Shown one piece after another: positions 36,010-47,277 of a stretch of DNA of 64,000 nt; position 1 is the stretch's first letter, and every line of letters begins with the position of its first letter. Location of the stretch: positions 226,354,991-226,418,990 of the forward strand of contig CM056994.1 of NCBI GenBank assembly GCA_029891345.1. The letters are read 5' to 3'. The translations under genes were made by a program, and so were the position numbers. Source of the stretch: Dryococelus australis. Taxonomy: Eukaryota > Arthropoda > Insecta > Phasmatodea > Phasmatidae. The notes beneath the pieces were generated by a model that saw only the letters and a program-made list of their open reading frames with translations, ran no database searches and was not told where the DNA came from.

Positions 36010-36575
36010 TAAAATGGTAACAAGGTTGTTATTATTATTGATGAGAATAATAACACTTGGTTTTATGCTAATCAAATTGCTCAGTTGCTTGGCTATAGAT
36101 GAGCTAGAAGGCTGTTAAATACCATATTGGTGGCAAATATTTAAAAACATATAAAGAACTGTTTAGCACCAAAATGGTGCTACCTGAAGATATACAAAAT
36201 ACTACTAAATTTGTTAATGAACCTGGTATTTTTCAACTTCTAGCAACATCTAAAATGAAAATATCGGAAAATTTTCATGACTGGTTATATGAAGAAGTTT
36301 TACCATCAATTAGAAAACATGGTGAATGTAAGATTAAAAAATATATAAGGCATTCATACAAAGACCAAATAAAGCATTTAGAAGAAATAAATAAAAGTAA
36401 AGATGATAATATTGAACATTTAGGAGTGTCAGTTGATCTGGCATTAGATGAAATAGTTCCCAGAAATGAGGTAATCAGAGAAATGCCCCCACATGTTGTA
36501 CCACAAACACAAAGTCAAAATTTAAGGCCAACTTTCGTTCTTTTAAAGTTATTTGATGATGACTGTGAATATGAT
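36010..36575 (+). pseudogene. BRO-family gene of the Polinton
   Basis: The N-terminal part reads as a Bro-N domain: NNNTWFYANQIAQLLGY near 36,048-36,100, then TTKFVNEPGIFQLLATSKM, and FHDWLYEEVLPSIRKHGE ending near 36,330. A coiled, lysine-rich middle follows, then a C-terminal RPTFVLLKLFDDD block. BRO proteins are DNA-binding and widespread in baculoviruses, large DNA viruses and phages, often in many copies. Here the gene runs tail-to-tail into the integrase gene at about 36,575. Broken in its first part, open from 36,174. Confidence 0.8.
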
Positions 36576-37399
36576 TACTATGTCCATTTTTCACAAATTT
36601 TATCACCTTTCGTTTTCAACATTTCTACAACCAAATATTCATCTGGATAGTCGGTTTTCATAATTTCGTATTCATAAACACTGCCTTTTATTTATTCTCC
36701 TTTGTCATCTTTCAGTTTGTAAGTTGGCACATCAAAAATTTTATTTCAAAAATGAGAAATAATTATGTTGTCCAATTAGCTGTATAACCCTTTTAAAAAA
36801 AATTGTTTACTCTTACTCACATGGACAATACCGCCATATTTGTATTTCAGTTTAGTAATCACATTCGAAAAATCTTGTTGTCTTAAATTTTTTTCATTTT
36901 TCTTATTGACTTCAATTGGTTTCATGCCAGTGGTACTGTACTTTGTGTCGTATTCTTTCACTAAATCATCTAATATATTTACCAATTTGTAATTGCCATT
37001 CAAAGCAAGTTTATTCCACATTTTGTTCTTCATTGTACGATTATACCTTTCCACACAACTGGCTTTCAGTTCACTGAATGTAGAATAATGATTGATGTTA
37101 TATTTTTGCATAAGTTCTTTAAATATTTTATTATAAAATTGTATGCCAATATCGCTTTCAATGTTATGCAGTTTTCTTTTAACTAATACAGATTTAAAAG
37201 AATTTCCTCGTTCTTGGCTGTTTTATCTTTGATTGGCATAGAAATGCATATTTTGAAAGAAAAAAAAAACATCGATAATTGTCATAATATATTTGTAACC
37301 AGTGTTAGATTTTAAGGGTCTAGCTAACATGCCCAATGGACAAATGGCATAAAAAATGTACCTGTCCATCATTCAACCTACCTGTCCGCTGTACCCAAA

Positions 37400-39900
37400 A
37401 TAGAAATTTCATTTTCTCACGATGCACTTCGAGCTTGTTGCTTAACGGAATAAACACTTTGTAGCCTTTGACATCTTCGTCATATCCCAGAAAAACACCT
37501 GTCTTTTATTTCGGATCTAGTTTCAACCTTTTCTCCTTGGGCAAGTGAAAAGAAACATGTGAACCAAAAACTTTGAAGTCGCTCAAGTTAAATATCATTT
37601 TTCTGATAGGCTTCATAAGGAATTTTTCATTCAATGGGACTTGGACCTGATTGGTTTAGAATGTAGGCTGCAGTGTTTATTGCTTGGGCCCAAAGAGGTT
37701 TGGGTATACCCCCAAGCATCATACGGGCAGCTTCCACTAAAATTAGTATCTTTCTGCTCTGCCATTTTGTTGGGGCGTGTTCACGACATTTCTTTGGTGC
37801 ACAATCCCAAATGATTCTAGTACTTGTTGTAACTCAATGTTAGTAAACTCTGGACCATTGTCGCTTTTCAGACACTTGATTATACATTCAGTCTCCCTTT
37901 CTGTTTCTTGATATGTTTCTTGATGCACGATTTCACTTCAAACTTGTGTTTCAGGAAATAAACTTTCTTATATCCTGAATAGTCATCCTTCGACAATAAA
38001 AAATACTTTCCACCACCAAGTGATGGGCTTTCCATCGGACCACATACATTAGCGTGCATTAATTCTAACCTCTCGGTCTCTCGAGAAACACTGATTTGAA
38101 AAGGCAGTCGATGCTGTTTTCCAGACAAACACTTTTTACATACAAAATTTGTGCTATCGTCAATGAATTTTATACTTTTCCTATTCAATAATGATTTAAT
38201 ATGCTGAATGTTTTGATGGCAAAGTAACTTATGCCACATACTTAATTTTTCAATCCTTTTCGTCACACTCACATAACATTCATAAATGTCAAAGTAAGTA
38301 GTGCTGTCCTGCTCAGCTACACACAAGTTACTCAGATTAGATATGGGGCCAATTTCTTTCATCACTGATCTGGACAGCCCAGAATGTTTTTCAGTTTAAA
38401 AAAAACATTTGATATAGTTTGTTTACATGTTTAACAAATGCACGAACTTCCCCTTTGTTATTTACCAAGTCGCACTGCTCACTTTTATACACTAAATGAA
38501 AGCCTTTGTCCAATACACAACCAGCTGAAAAAAAGATTTAACTTTAACTGTGGAACATAAAGGACATTTAGTAATATAGTCTTCATGAATTTCACACCAT
38601 TCCACGAATATAAGTCCACTGTTCCATGTCCTATCACATCTGAAAGCTTTCCATCATCAACAGTTATTTTACTTGAAAAACTGCTTGTTTTCAAATACTT
38701 AAACTAATGATATTTTCCATACATATGTTCGCTAGCTCTGGTGTCCATATACCAGCAGTTATCACTCAGTTCCTCTTCTGTGCTGAACGTCATGAAAGCA
38801 AGTACTCTATTTTCTCTATTGTCATTTTTAGCCTTCAACATTCTGCAATTTGCTATCAGATGAACTCTCTTCTTGCAACAGTGGCAAGTTCTTGTTTACT
38901 TATTTTTTGTCACATAACCTGGCCAAATGTCGATCCTTTCCATAATTGTAGCATTTTCTTGAACTGCTGTTGCTTGCACTGGCCAGCCTTATCACTTCTT
39001 CATCTCTCGGACTTTTTCATTCTTCTTCAATCAGAAGCCTTGATGTTAGTTCTTGCACAGATTGCATTTCAAGTGGGACAGACTCCAGCACTGAACGAAA
39101 GTGATTGAACCACTCGGGTAGTGACATAAGGACTTTCATAATCAACATTTTGTCAGAAATTGGTTCTCTGGCTTGCTTCAACTTTACCATAATTTCTTCC
39201 TGCTTACACATGAAAGTTGCCACTGAATCCACCTTAAACTCAATTAGGAAGAACTTTGGTTGAAGCACATGCACACGTATGGCAGACTCCTTTTCACAGA
39301 CTAACTTCAAATTCGATCACATTTCACTAGAAGTAGTACAAGATGAAAGATGCATGAGTGGTCCTGATTCCATTCTTGTAACAATAAGTTCTTGAGCCAT
39401 TGCATCATTCTGAATCCAAACGTTTTTATTCTTTCCCTCCACAGGTTCAACTTCTGCACCACTAACAATTTCGAAAAGTCTTCTTCCTCTCAGAATAACC
39501 TCCATCTGGAAATTCCACACTGTCCAGTTGTCTCCTCCAGACAACTTTAAACTCGAACTTAACTCCATGATCATACACTCTCGAATCCTCGTTATGCTGC
39601 AGCTACAAAAGGCGACACGAAATGATGCCGACGCCAGTCCATTTAGAAAATCTCAAAGAGAAGTGTCAAAAAAAAGTACCAGTCACGAAAAACAAACTTA
39701 AATAACTGGGCCCATAACCTGTTGAGAATAGACTCATAAATGCCAGTCAAACCAAGCTGTTTTAGCAGATTTTATCGACCATAATACAAACATAACTTCG
39801 GATTAATTAAACATTTCAGAACAACACAAAAAGGCAGTCAATACGGTTAATAATAATCAACCACAATTACCAAAACACAAAATACAGTACCAACTTAACA
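37400..39900 (-). mobile_element. Partial Copia-class retrotransposon inside the hAT
   Basis: Parts seen on the minus strand: a 5' LTR (39,720-39,900); primer site GGTTATGGGCCCAG directly after it; gag (39,017-39,574) with SSSLKLSGGDNWTVWNFQME and a later zinc knuckle KCYNYGKDRHLARLC (about 38,930-38,975); protease region (38,485-38,694); GAG-pre-integrase and integrase (37,743-38,365) with LCHQNIQHIKSL, CKKCLSGKQHRLPF, SKDDYSGYKKVYFL and LKSDNGPEFTN...NTPQQNGRAER. Integrase before any RT is the Copia order. The RT/RNase H end and the 3' LTR are not seen before the hAT end. Broken, about ten interruptions. Confidence 0.88.
39720..39900 (-). repeat. Copia 5' LTR
   Basis: 181 bp; on the minus strand begins TGTTAAGTTGG and ends TTCTCAACA, immediately followed by the GGTTATGGGCCCAG primer site used by many arthropod Copia elements (initiator-Met half-tRNA type, from memory). 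Confidence 0.65.
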
Positions 39901-40026
39901 TTGTGTCCAACACATGCTAATGGTATCCCCTAGCGTTTTCTGTATTTCTGCTACAGTCAAAAGAGATTGTTGCAAAAGCTGTGACAAGTAACTCAAAATT
40001 GAGAATATATCACAAGAGAGGTGCAT

Positions 40027-41285
40027 TTACTGAAAGAATTCCAAGTTCCGTAGAGCATCTTCAATAAATTTACATGTTCCGGCTGTAGATGAATCACATG
40101 TAGATTCCTGAAGTATAGTTTCTGCAGTGAGAAGAAGTGCAGGGACACTCTTGACCACGTTTGTCAAGGCTCGTTTGGTATGAGAAATCCACCTAGTACC
40201 TACAACTCTTGTAGGTACACAGAAATTAATTCCCAGTCTCTGATAGGAATTTTTCAAAATTTCACGATGCACTGGACTGTGGTGGAAGAATGCATATAAT
40301 TTCTTCAATAGTGTCAACATTAACATAAAGTGATATTTGTTTAAGTGATGACTTAACTGCGAGCTCAAAACGATGAGATAGGCAATGAATGGCAACCAAA
40401 TTTGAGTGCATTAATTGCATTAATTTGGCATGTACTCCATTATGCGACCCTCACATCACTGCTGCACCATCACTTGCAAACCATACTAATAGCTACTTCA
40501 GATCTTGACTGGTCAACCAACAATATTCTTTCAGAACAAATAATATTCAGTCGTAAATATGTGATGAATTAGGCCTTTCTACATGTTTTATAGCAAAAAA
40601 AAAATACAGTGGATTACCCCTTTAATAGCTAATCACACATAAACAATTATCTGTTCTAACACAGCACTGTCAGTAGACTCGTCGCACATCACATATAAAT
40701 ATTGAGCACTTCTCGAATTATTTTCCAGGCCCCGGCATTCGATTTTTGCTATTGAACCCAGAAATTCTTTACACTTTCCTGTCACTATGGTATGTATTAC
40801 CAACATCTAGGCCTTTCTTCGCATCGAGCTCACATTGCCAAACAAAATCTGTGAACGGCCATCCATGTTTGGTTAGGGCATGAAACGTGCGGAAGAGTAT
40901 TTCTAATTTATTAAAAACATCCTTTTGAATGCTCTGCAAAGCCATTTCTGCCTGGGACTGCCCAGGTGTGGCAATTTTTACATCCTCCATATCTTGGCAT
41001 TTCTTGTGAGTGCTGCTTGCAGCATGTGAGGATAAGTTTTCTCTGTTAAAACTTTCTCAACCTTTGATGAAGGCTGATTCAGATGCATTTGCGTTTTCGT
41101 AGACTTTGCAAAACATTTTTTTTGGTTTCATCCTCGTACCGAATCCATGGAAAATCGGAATACCAATATGTTTGAAACGTCCATAACCATGAGAGTTTGT
41201 CATATTGACTATTATATTCTGACTTTTCCCCATCAGTTTCCTTTTCTTTTCTGGTGGTTTTGAAGCGCCACTTATAACTCTTCAC
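40027..41285 (-). pseudogene. hAT transposase, decayed
   Basis: Minus-strand pieces in order: basic N-terminus (41,079-41,285) with WYSDFPWIRYEDE, a zinc-finger region of the TTF/BED-like kind near 40,990-41,080, then LFRTFHALTKHGWPFTDF (40,769-40,990), and a catalytic-domain piece (40,027-40,395) with HHSPVHREILKNS and TRVVGTRWISHTKRAL. The C(x)H...SPxxRxxL...GTRWxxH blocks are typical of the ZMYM/KIAA1586-like branch of hAT transposases. Stops and frame changes separate the pieces and the C-terminal dimerisation block was not recognised, so it is inactive. It lies to the right of the Copia element and is not interrupted by it. Confidence 0.8.
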
Positions 41286-42474
41286 ATTATTTTAATAACT
41301 CTGTATTTCCTATCAAATTTTAAGATAACCACAGTAATATGACAAATTAAAGAGTTATGTTCCACGTAACCTCAAAGAATAACTATGAACAAGTATTTTC
41401 TAATATTGTGGCAGGAAAATTGCAACATACATGTTACTATTAACAACAGAACCACGAAGTAGTAGCATCAAATAAAAAAACAAGGCAGATCATCATTAAC
41501 AATCTTCAATCATGTTACTTTCATAGACAGCAAAATTAATCTTGTATTTTACTATGAAAGACTTTTAATGAAAAACGTACATGCAGAGTCAAAACTGAGT
41601 AATGTTTGCTGCATTGCCACTTTGTTACTAGGGCGCATGCATGGAATCGCTTGTAAAATGGAATGGAATTGAACACAAAACAAACCCTGAAACGAATAAT
41701 TATCGCACACCATCTCCACGAGGGATTTCTTGATAAATCAGTACTTCATCTCTAGCATTTCCTTTATTATGTGAGTGACAAATTTCGAACACTGATATAT
41801 GGTTTTACAAATGCTTCACAAGGCTGCAAGATAGCATATGTGTTTAATTTTTCTGCCGTGAATGCGCAATGCCAATTAAACAGCTAGCAGTTGCTCGATA
41901 CGAGCAGCCATTGTTGTTTACATCTCATGTTTTGTTCGTGTGCGTAGTCGTTAGTCATTAATTTAATTTTGGTTGATAGGTGACAAAAAAAACAAAAAAA
42001 TATGGGCTGCTGAAATGCCCATATCACCGGCTATAGGTTCTATCTTAACTGTGGTGCCGAAAACTGCCCATGGGTGCCTCGTTATAAACCTGTCCGACGG
42101 ACAGGTGACATGTTTTCTGCCTGGCCGGACGGGATTTTAAATGCTCCGGGCAAGCGGACAGGTGTTAAAATCGAACCCTGGTTGTAACTATTGTTTATAT
42201 CGTGATATTCCTTTTAGATTTCTGGTATCCATCTCTACAAGATCATTTTGCCATAAATCATCAATTTCACACGAAATTACTTTTCTTCTTGGAAAATCTT
42301 TTCGTTGATTATGCCTTCTCTCACTTGGGTATTTTTTTAAATGTTCATTTATTATAATTGCATATAGAACATTTACTATTCTGATCTAATCGTCCATATT
42401 CAGTATTTTAATTTTTTGTGTTAATATTTTTGGTGACTTTCTTGCACTTCAAACACCAAGTGATCTCCATTTAA

Positions 42475-42716
42475 TAGCTCTCTCTCTCTCTCTCTCTCTC
42501 TCTTATATATATATATATATATAATATATATATATATAATCTTTATATTTTACAAATATTCCTATTATAGCCATACACCCATCAGCATATTCAGGTATTA
42601 TATATTTTTTTATTTTAAAAACTAAATTATTACGTCATTTAACAGCAAATGGTTTACTATAATCAATTTTTTTTAATCTTTAATAACAGTTAGAATATCA
42701 TCAGGTAAATAATCAG

Positions 42717-42760
<44 letters not shown>

Positions 42761-42800
42761 GTATATTATAGTAATATATATAATAATATATATAATATAT
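42475..42800. repeat. (CT)n and (TA)n microsatellites
   Basis: (CT)n at 42,478-42,503 runs into a (TA)n tract to 42,536; a second (AT)n run lies at 42,719-42,755 and degenerates into TAATATATA repeats to about 42,805. They sit between the integrase and fibre-like genes of the Polinton. Confidence 0.92.
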
Positions 42801-42919
42801 ATAATAGATTATCTAAGTGAAAACTATCAACTTTTTATTCCACTTTGCAGGTAAATAAAATATGTGAAATTTTCCTTCAACTCTTGTGTTAACAAGTGTA
42901 TCACAATAATTCTAAACTG

Positions 42920-43512
42920 ATTTGTTTAAATTTTGCAATTTATCAGCTATTTCTTTATCGAAATATCTTTTATTGAGTGCATCTCCATCTATAGGATCAG
43001 ACAGGCTAGTAATTCTATGATGCTGAAAATAAATATAACTGTTTGTATAAGTAAAAACTATTCTTATTTGATCTTGTAAAGCAGAAGAAATAGTTTTATA
43101 TTTTGAATCTACTTCCTTTTTAGTGCCTGCTTTGCATTATTTATTCGATTTATATAATCAGCAATAGTGTTACTAAATTGTAAATTGATATCTTCTTTTA
43201 AAGCATAATCAGAAACAATGGTTTTATATATCGAATCGACATCCTTTTTAATGCATAATCTGCTATATATATTTCGAAATATATTTTATTTACCGCGTCT
43301 TTATAATTTATAGGTTCACCTATATTTACAATTCCATGTCCTAGAAAAGAAACATAAGATTTTGTATAATCAAAACAGTTGGATAGTTCGCTTTGTAGAG
43401 AAGAAACACTGGGATTGCATTGTGAATCTACATATGCTTTTAAAGCATAAGCACTAGTGTCAAAAATTTTATTTAAAGATTTGATTAATGGTTTTCCGAA
43501 TATATCCGTCAT
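42920..43512 (-). pseudogene. Fibre-like protein of the Polinton
   Basis: The frame opening at 43,512 reads MTDIFGKPLIKSLNKIF and includes GIVNIGEPINYKDAVNKIYF; further along (about 42,940-43,010) comes RITSLSDPIDGDALNKRYFD. These are two copies of the I-x2-[IL]-x-[ED]-P-I-x3-DA[VL]NK-x-Y-F unit, very like the GxxPxxxxDAVNKxYVD repeats of phage tail-fibre and needle proteins, in which they cap trimeric shafts. Short YxDSxYK/DYALKE-type heptads lie between. A role as a virion fibre or spike is inference. It lies next to the protease. Broken, a few interruptions. Confidence 0.65.
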
Positions 43513-43527
43513 TTAATAACAAATAAG

Positions 43528-43900
43528 TTATATCATTAAACTTAAAATCTTTCGAAAAAAATGGTGAAAAACAATTAAACAAAGATGTTCACAAATAATT
43601 GAATCAAAATTCTGAATTCGATCATCATTGTAATAAACATTTCTCTTTCTGAAATTATTAATTAAATTAAGGAATATTGCCTCCAAATGAGTCGAAATAG
43701 TAAACATTGTTGTTTTATTAAAAATAGCAAGCCCAATGAGTACCAGGATTGGTTGAAATGTCGAAATTAATCTCAGCACATTCATTTTTGAACACATTTT
43801 TTGGTAATTCGTCAATCATATAAAAATTTCTGAAATTTTTTTATGTATAATGATTTTACATGTTTTTCAGTATCGATATTAGATAGTGGGTATATATTCA
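43528..43900 (-). pseudogene. Adenain-type cysteine protease of the Polinton
   Basis: Minus-strand pieces hold the catalytic blocks of the adenovirus/Ulp1-like protease in order: NECAEINFDISTNPGTHWACYF (histidine in GTHW, here shown by NPGTHWACYF), a following YYFDS-type aspartate strand, YYNDDRIQNFDSIIC with the active-site cysteine region and LCLIVFHHF. In Polintons this enzyme matures the capsid. It is flanked by the fibre-like gene and the small pVI-like gene, the usual late-gene neighbourhood. Broken, few interruptions. Confidence 0.75.
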
Positions 43901-44270
43901 ATTTTTTTGGCTTTCCTCTTTTTTTTTTTTTAGCAACTACACCACTTCCTAATTTATTTTCCATTGCCAAAATAAGTAGCTGTTGTTCTTCTAATTCTTT
44001 ATTTTTTATTTTTTCTTGTTCGTTAGACAGAATTATAAATTGCAGTAACTCCTCCAGCTAAAGCACAAAGAGCACCTAAAGCTGCAAATTAAATTGGTAA
44101 AAATCCTCCGTGATGTAATCCATTTCCTGTTATTTCTTATAATATTTTTTCGAGCATTGGAAGTGCCAGAGTCAATAAGAAACTTTTATCTTCCTATTAT
44201 TTTTAATTTTGTTCTCAAATTGAACTTTTGTTAAAAAATTATCTATCCCCAAATCTCTTAATTAATCAAT
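43900..44270 (-). pseudogene. Small pVI-like / minor virion protein
   Basis: Minus-strand text reads LRDLGIDNFLTKVQFENKI, LTLALPMLEKIL, then GNGLHHGGFLPI, AALGALCALAGGVTAIYNSV, and ends in a very basic KKKKKRGKPKK-type tail. An amphipathic glycine/alanine-rich segment with a basic end next to the protease is the layout of the membrane-active pVI-like or minor capsid protein of Polintons and adenovirus relatives. Assignment by layout and composition only. Broken. Confidence 0.45.
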
Positions 44271-44299
44271 GGGTGTATCGAAAGTTAAGCTTTTTATCT

Positions 44300-45680
44300 T
44301 CATATATATATATATAACTAATAATAAAACATTTGAATTCCCCAACCTAATTTAATTTTTGTAAACATAGTTGAGGTAACAGTAGCAGAAGCATTTTTTT
44401 CTCAAATTGGAGTATTTTTATCTAAATTAAGTTCTTTTGCTTCTTTTTGTAAAATGTTATCAGCTTCATGTCTAGCTTCTAAATCTTTATGGGCTCTATA
44501 ATCAATATTATGGTATTTTCAAACTTCATATAATTTATTCATTCCTGTGTCGCCTCCAACCCTTGGTTTAATTTTGTAAATGGACTATAATAATTATAGC
44601 CAGGCAAATGCATTTCGGGTAAATCTAAATTGTTTAATGCCCAATTTATAATCCCTTTGCCAAGATGTTCATAATTCCAAATTCAGTATGGAATTACATT
44701 TAAAACTCGTATAAGATAATGAATTACTTTTGTATTATTTATAGCAAAATCAGAAAATTTATAGTATAACATATTCAGTATGCTTACTTTTTCATTGTAA
44801 TAATATTTATTTCCAGCATTTTCTTCACCGTGTATAACTGTCAATCTGTCGGCCAATTCTCTAACATCACACATCCAAACATATTCTTTCAGCAAATTGT
44901 TAGATTTTTTTATACCTTCTCCAGATCTAGGAATTCTTGGAGAAATCTTTTTTTCTGGTGTGTTTGGCGCTGTTCTTGAGAGTGGTTCTTCTATATAGTT
45001 ATGAATTGGTTTAATTATTTTTTTTTTGTATTTCCGACCTACACTTGAAGCTACCTTTTTATTAGGATTATATTGTTGGAAGGCAGCATTGGTTGTTTTA
45101 ACAATTTCTGCATAATTATCATAATCCTCATCATCAAATTTATTCTCAAGGACTTCTTATGAATTTTCTGTTAACAAATTACAAAGTTCTGTTGTTAATT
45201 TATATCATTTATCCTTAACAAATAGTGTATCATTATTTATCGCTACTTTTGTATTACCAATGTAAATCTTTTGCCTAACTTCGCATAAACCAAACTTTTC
45301 TTTAATTACATTAATTCTTTTAGGAATTTATGTTCCTAGATTTATGTCGATGCTGCATGTGGTAAATTTTTCAGTGGTGTGATTCCCATTTGCTCATCCA
45401 AATTAGGAGATTTTGAGAATAATTCTCTTTCAAACGAAGTTTCTTCTGGTGTTGGTGGATAATCTAAAATTTATGCTGCAACTGGAACTAAGGCTGTTAT
45501 TAAATTTTTATTTTCTTCACTTACTTGTTATAGTTTTTTAAAACCAATATTGCATAGTTCGTCAATTAAAGGTAGTTATTTCTTCTTATATTTTCATATT
45601 CCACTTCATGGTGTTTTTCATAAATTTTGTATCTCTCGATGAGCAATTTAACTCGAAAAATGCTCTTCGAATTTTTCATT
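44300..45680 (-). pseudogene. Polinton minor-capsid-like protein with PLA2-like domain
   Basis: Starts near 45,680 (MKNSKSIFRVKLLIERYKIY, coiled-coil-like), head to head with the capsid gene. The middle has KIYIGNTKVAINNDTLFVKDK and GRKYKKKIIKPI, signatures of a protein family common next to Polinton capsid genes; then SILNMLYYKFSDFAIN; then LPEMHLPGYNYYSPFTKLNQ and, nearby, HNIDYRAHKDLEARHEAD-type text (about 44,440-44,620). LPGYNY plus a downstream HxIDY histidine-aspartate pair is the pattern of the parvovirus VP1 phospholipase A2 domain, which opens endosomes. Linking this to virion entry is inference. Broken, several interruptions. Confidence 0.65.
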
Positions 45681-45703
45681 TATATATACATTTTTTCTTC
45701 TAA

Positions 45704-47055
45704 ATGAGTTATAAAATTATTGAGAGTTTTGAGAGACAAACTTTTCCCCCAACTGATCAAACAAGGGGGAATTTATGTGTTTACAATAGTATAATTGAAT
45801 TTGATATTCCTGTTAGAGATTGCTTTTCTTTTCTAAATGATGCTTATGTGAATGAGAACTTTAGTCTACCAAAGAGAGATAATGTTGGAGCTGATGAAAA
45901 ATAAGATGAAAAAGATAATGCTGATATTTGTTCTAACTTTTATCCTTTTCATTTTTCTAGAGTAGAAATTTCAAAACATGGAAATATTATTGAAGTTGTT
46001 GATAACCCAGGCATAACATCAACAATAATGAATGCTTTATTAAAATTGCCAAGTGAACAAAATTATTTAGAATTTACTGGTGTTGATAATCTATATCGAG
46101 ATAAATTTGTTTCTAGTTATAAAGACGATGAAGTCAAAACTGTTTCTAATAATAAAACAAATGAATTACTGTATCAGCTGTGATATTTGTTTGGTTTTAC
46201 TTGTGATAACAATGAGATTTATTGGAAAGGTGATAATAGAATTACTTTTTTTTTCTTTTTTTTTTTTTCGTAATTCATCTAATAACAACTGTTTATTTCT
46301 TTATGAAACTTTAGATAAAGATAATAAAGTTACGAAACATAGTCCTCATACTGGTAAAATTGTTATTGAAAAATTAGAAATTATGTGACCTATTGTTGAA
46401 TATCAATCTAACACAGCCATTTCAATTAAATAAAACATATACAAAGATCCTAAAATTCCTATTAGTTTTGATTATTGGCAATTTTTAGAAAAAGTAGTTC
46501 CTACTTCTTCGCCTATTTTTAACTTTGTTATTAAATATCAGTTTAGTAATTTACAATTTGATATGCCCGATTTTATAATTGTAGGTTTACAACGAAATAG
46601 AAGAAATCATGCTCAACAACATAAACACGCTACAATGTTTGATCATTGTAATATAAGAAATATTTATGTTAAAAATGGTAGAAATGAAATTTTTCCAACA
46701 GAAAACTGGAATCTAGAAATAGACAACGGTGTTTGTCTTAAACAATTTCTTGATTATGATGATTTTAGAAATTCAAAAACCAAACTAGATACTATCTATA
46801 GAAATAACAGGCTTTATTGTAAAACCAACTGAAAACTTTGATGGCGATATTAATTACTATTCACTTTGGGGGCGAAGACTGTTATATGTCATAGATTGTG
46901 TGTATAGAAAAACTACTGTAGTTAAAGAAAAAACAAAATTTAAAATTAGTGTTGATTTTAATAAAAAAGTTGAAGCAGGTACCATTTGTAAAGTTCTTTT
47001 AATGAGTAGAATTAATCTAACGTATGATTATTTGAAAGAAAAAAATTACTGAAAA
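45704..47055 (+). pseudogene. Polinton major capsid protein (double jelly roll)
   Basis: Begins MSYKIIESFERQ just 24 bp after the divergent PLA2-like gene. Recognisable strands: AYVNENFSLPKRD, FYPFHFSRVEISKHGNII, a long middle with FDYWQFLEKVVPT, PDFIIVGLQRNRRN, FDHCNIRNIYV, LEIDNGVCLKQFLDY, and a last part with LWGRRLLYVIDC and VEAGTICKVLLMSRINLTYD. The PxFIIVGLQ...FDHCNIRN and LYVIDC...AGT blocks match the capsid family of Polintons. Divergent with 44.3-45.7 kb, so a shared promoter is likely in the 24-bp to 50-bp gap. Broken, several interruptions. Confidence 0.8.
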
Positions 47056-47277
47056 TTTTTAAAATTTTAATAATATTAAATGGAAGAGTCAACAAAATGT
47101 TTCCATATTTTAATACAATATTTTAGACCTATAGTTGAGTGGTTAAATGTAAAAGTTTTATGAATTTTTAGAAATATAGATGAATTATTTAATCAAATTT
47201 AAAAAAATCATTTTGATAATTGTAAATTAGTTTTTTTCTTCACCTTAGTAAATTTATTTTATTTATAAAAAATAAAA

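Larger units (their letters stand above)
37300..42180 (-). mobile_element. hAT-superfamily DNA transposon inside the Polinton
   Basis: Starts CAGTGTTAGATTTTA and ends in the complement of CAGGGTTCGATTTTA (13 of 15 match). It is flanked by an 8-bp target duplication TTTGTAAC (37,292-37,299) / GTTGTAAC (42,181-42,188), seven of eight matching. An 8-bp duplication and CAG-type ends define hAT. Subterminal copies of ACCTGTCCG or its complement lie at 37,360 (one mismatch), 37,380, 42,088, 42,098 and 42,155, likely transposase-binding repeats. It carries one decayed transposase gene on the minus strand and a partial Copia element on its left side. Confidence 0.9.
36575..42470 (-). pseudogene. Polinton integrase, split by a hAT insertion
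   Basis: Two separated parts on the minus strand. The right part (42,189-42,470) holds the beginning of the core with RRKVISCEIDDLWQNDLVEM. The left part (36,575-37,291) holds IMTIIDVF, then ASCVERYNRTMKNKMW (the third-acidic block of a retroviral-type core), TGMKPIEVNKKNEKN, and a chromodomain-like tail with YLVVEMLKTKGDKI. The gap between them is exactly the hAT transposon at 37,300-42,180 with its target duplication. In the family this enzyme inserts the element. Broken beyond the insertion as well. Confidence 0.88.

Noticed and set aside
36776-37111. Integrase of a separate LTR retroelement
   Set aside because: The ERYNRTMKNKMW wording, chromodomain tail and continuation beyond the hAT at 42,189-42,470 match a Polinton integrase; no RT accompanies it.
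42475-42800. A CRISPR-like or structured repeat array
   Set aside because: Simple (CT)n and (TA)n microsatellites explain it.
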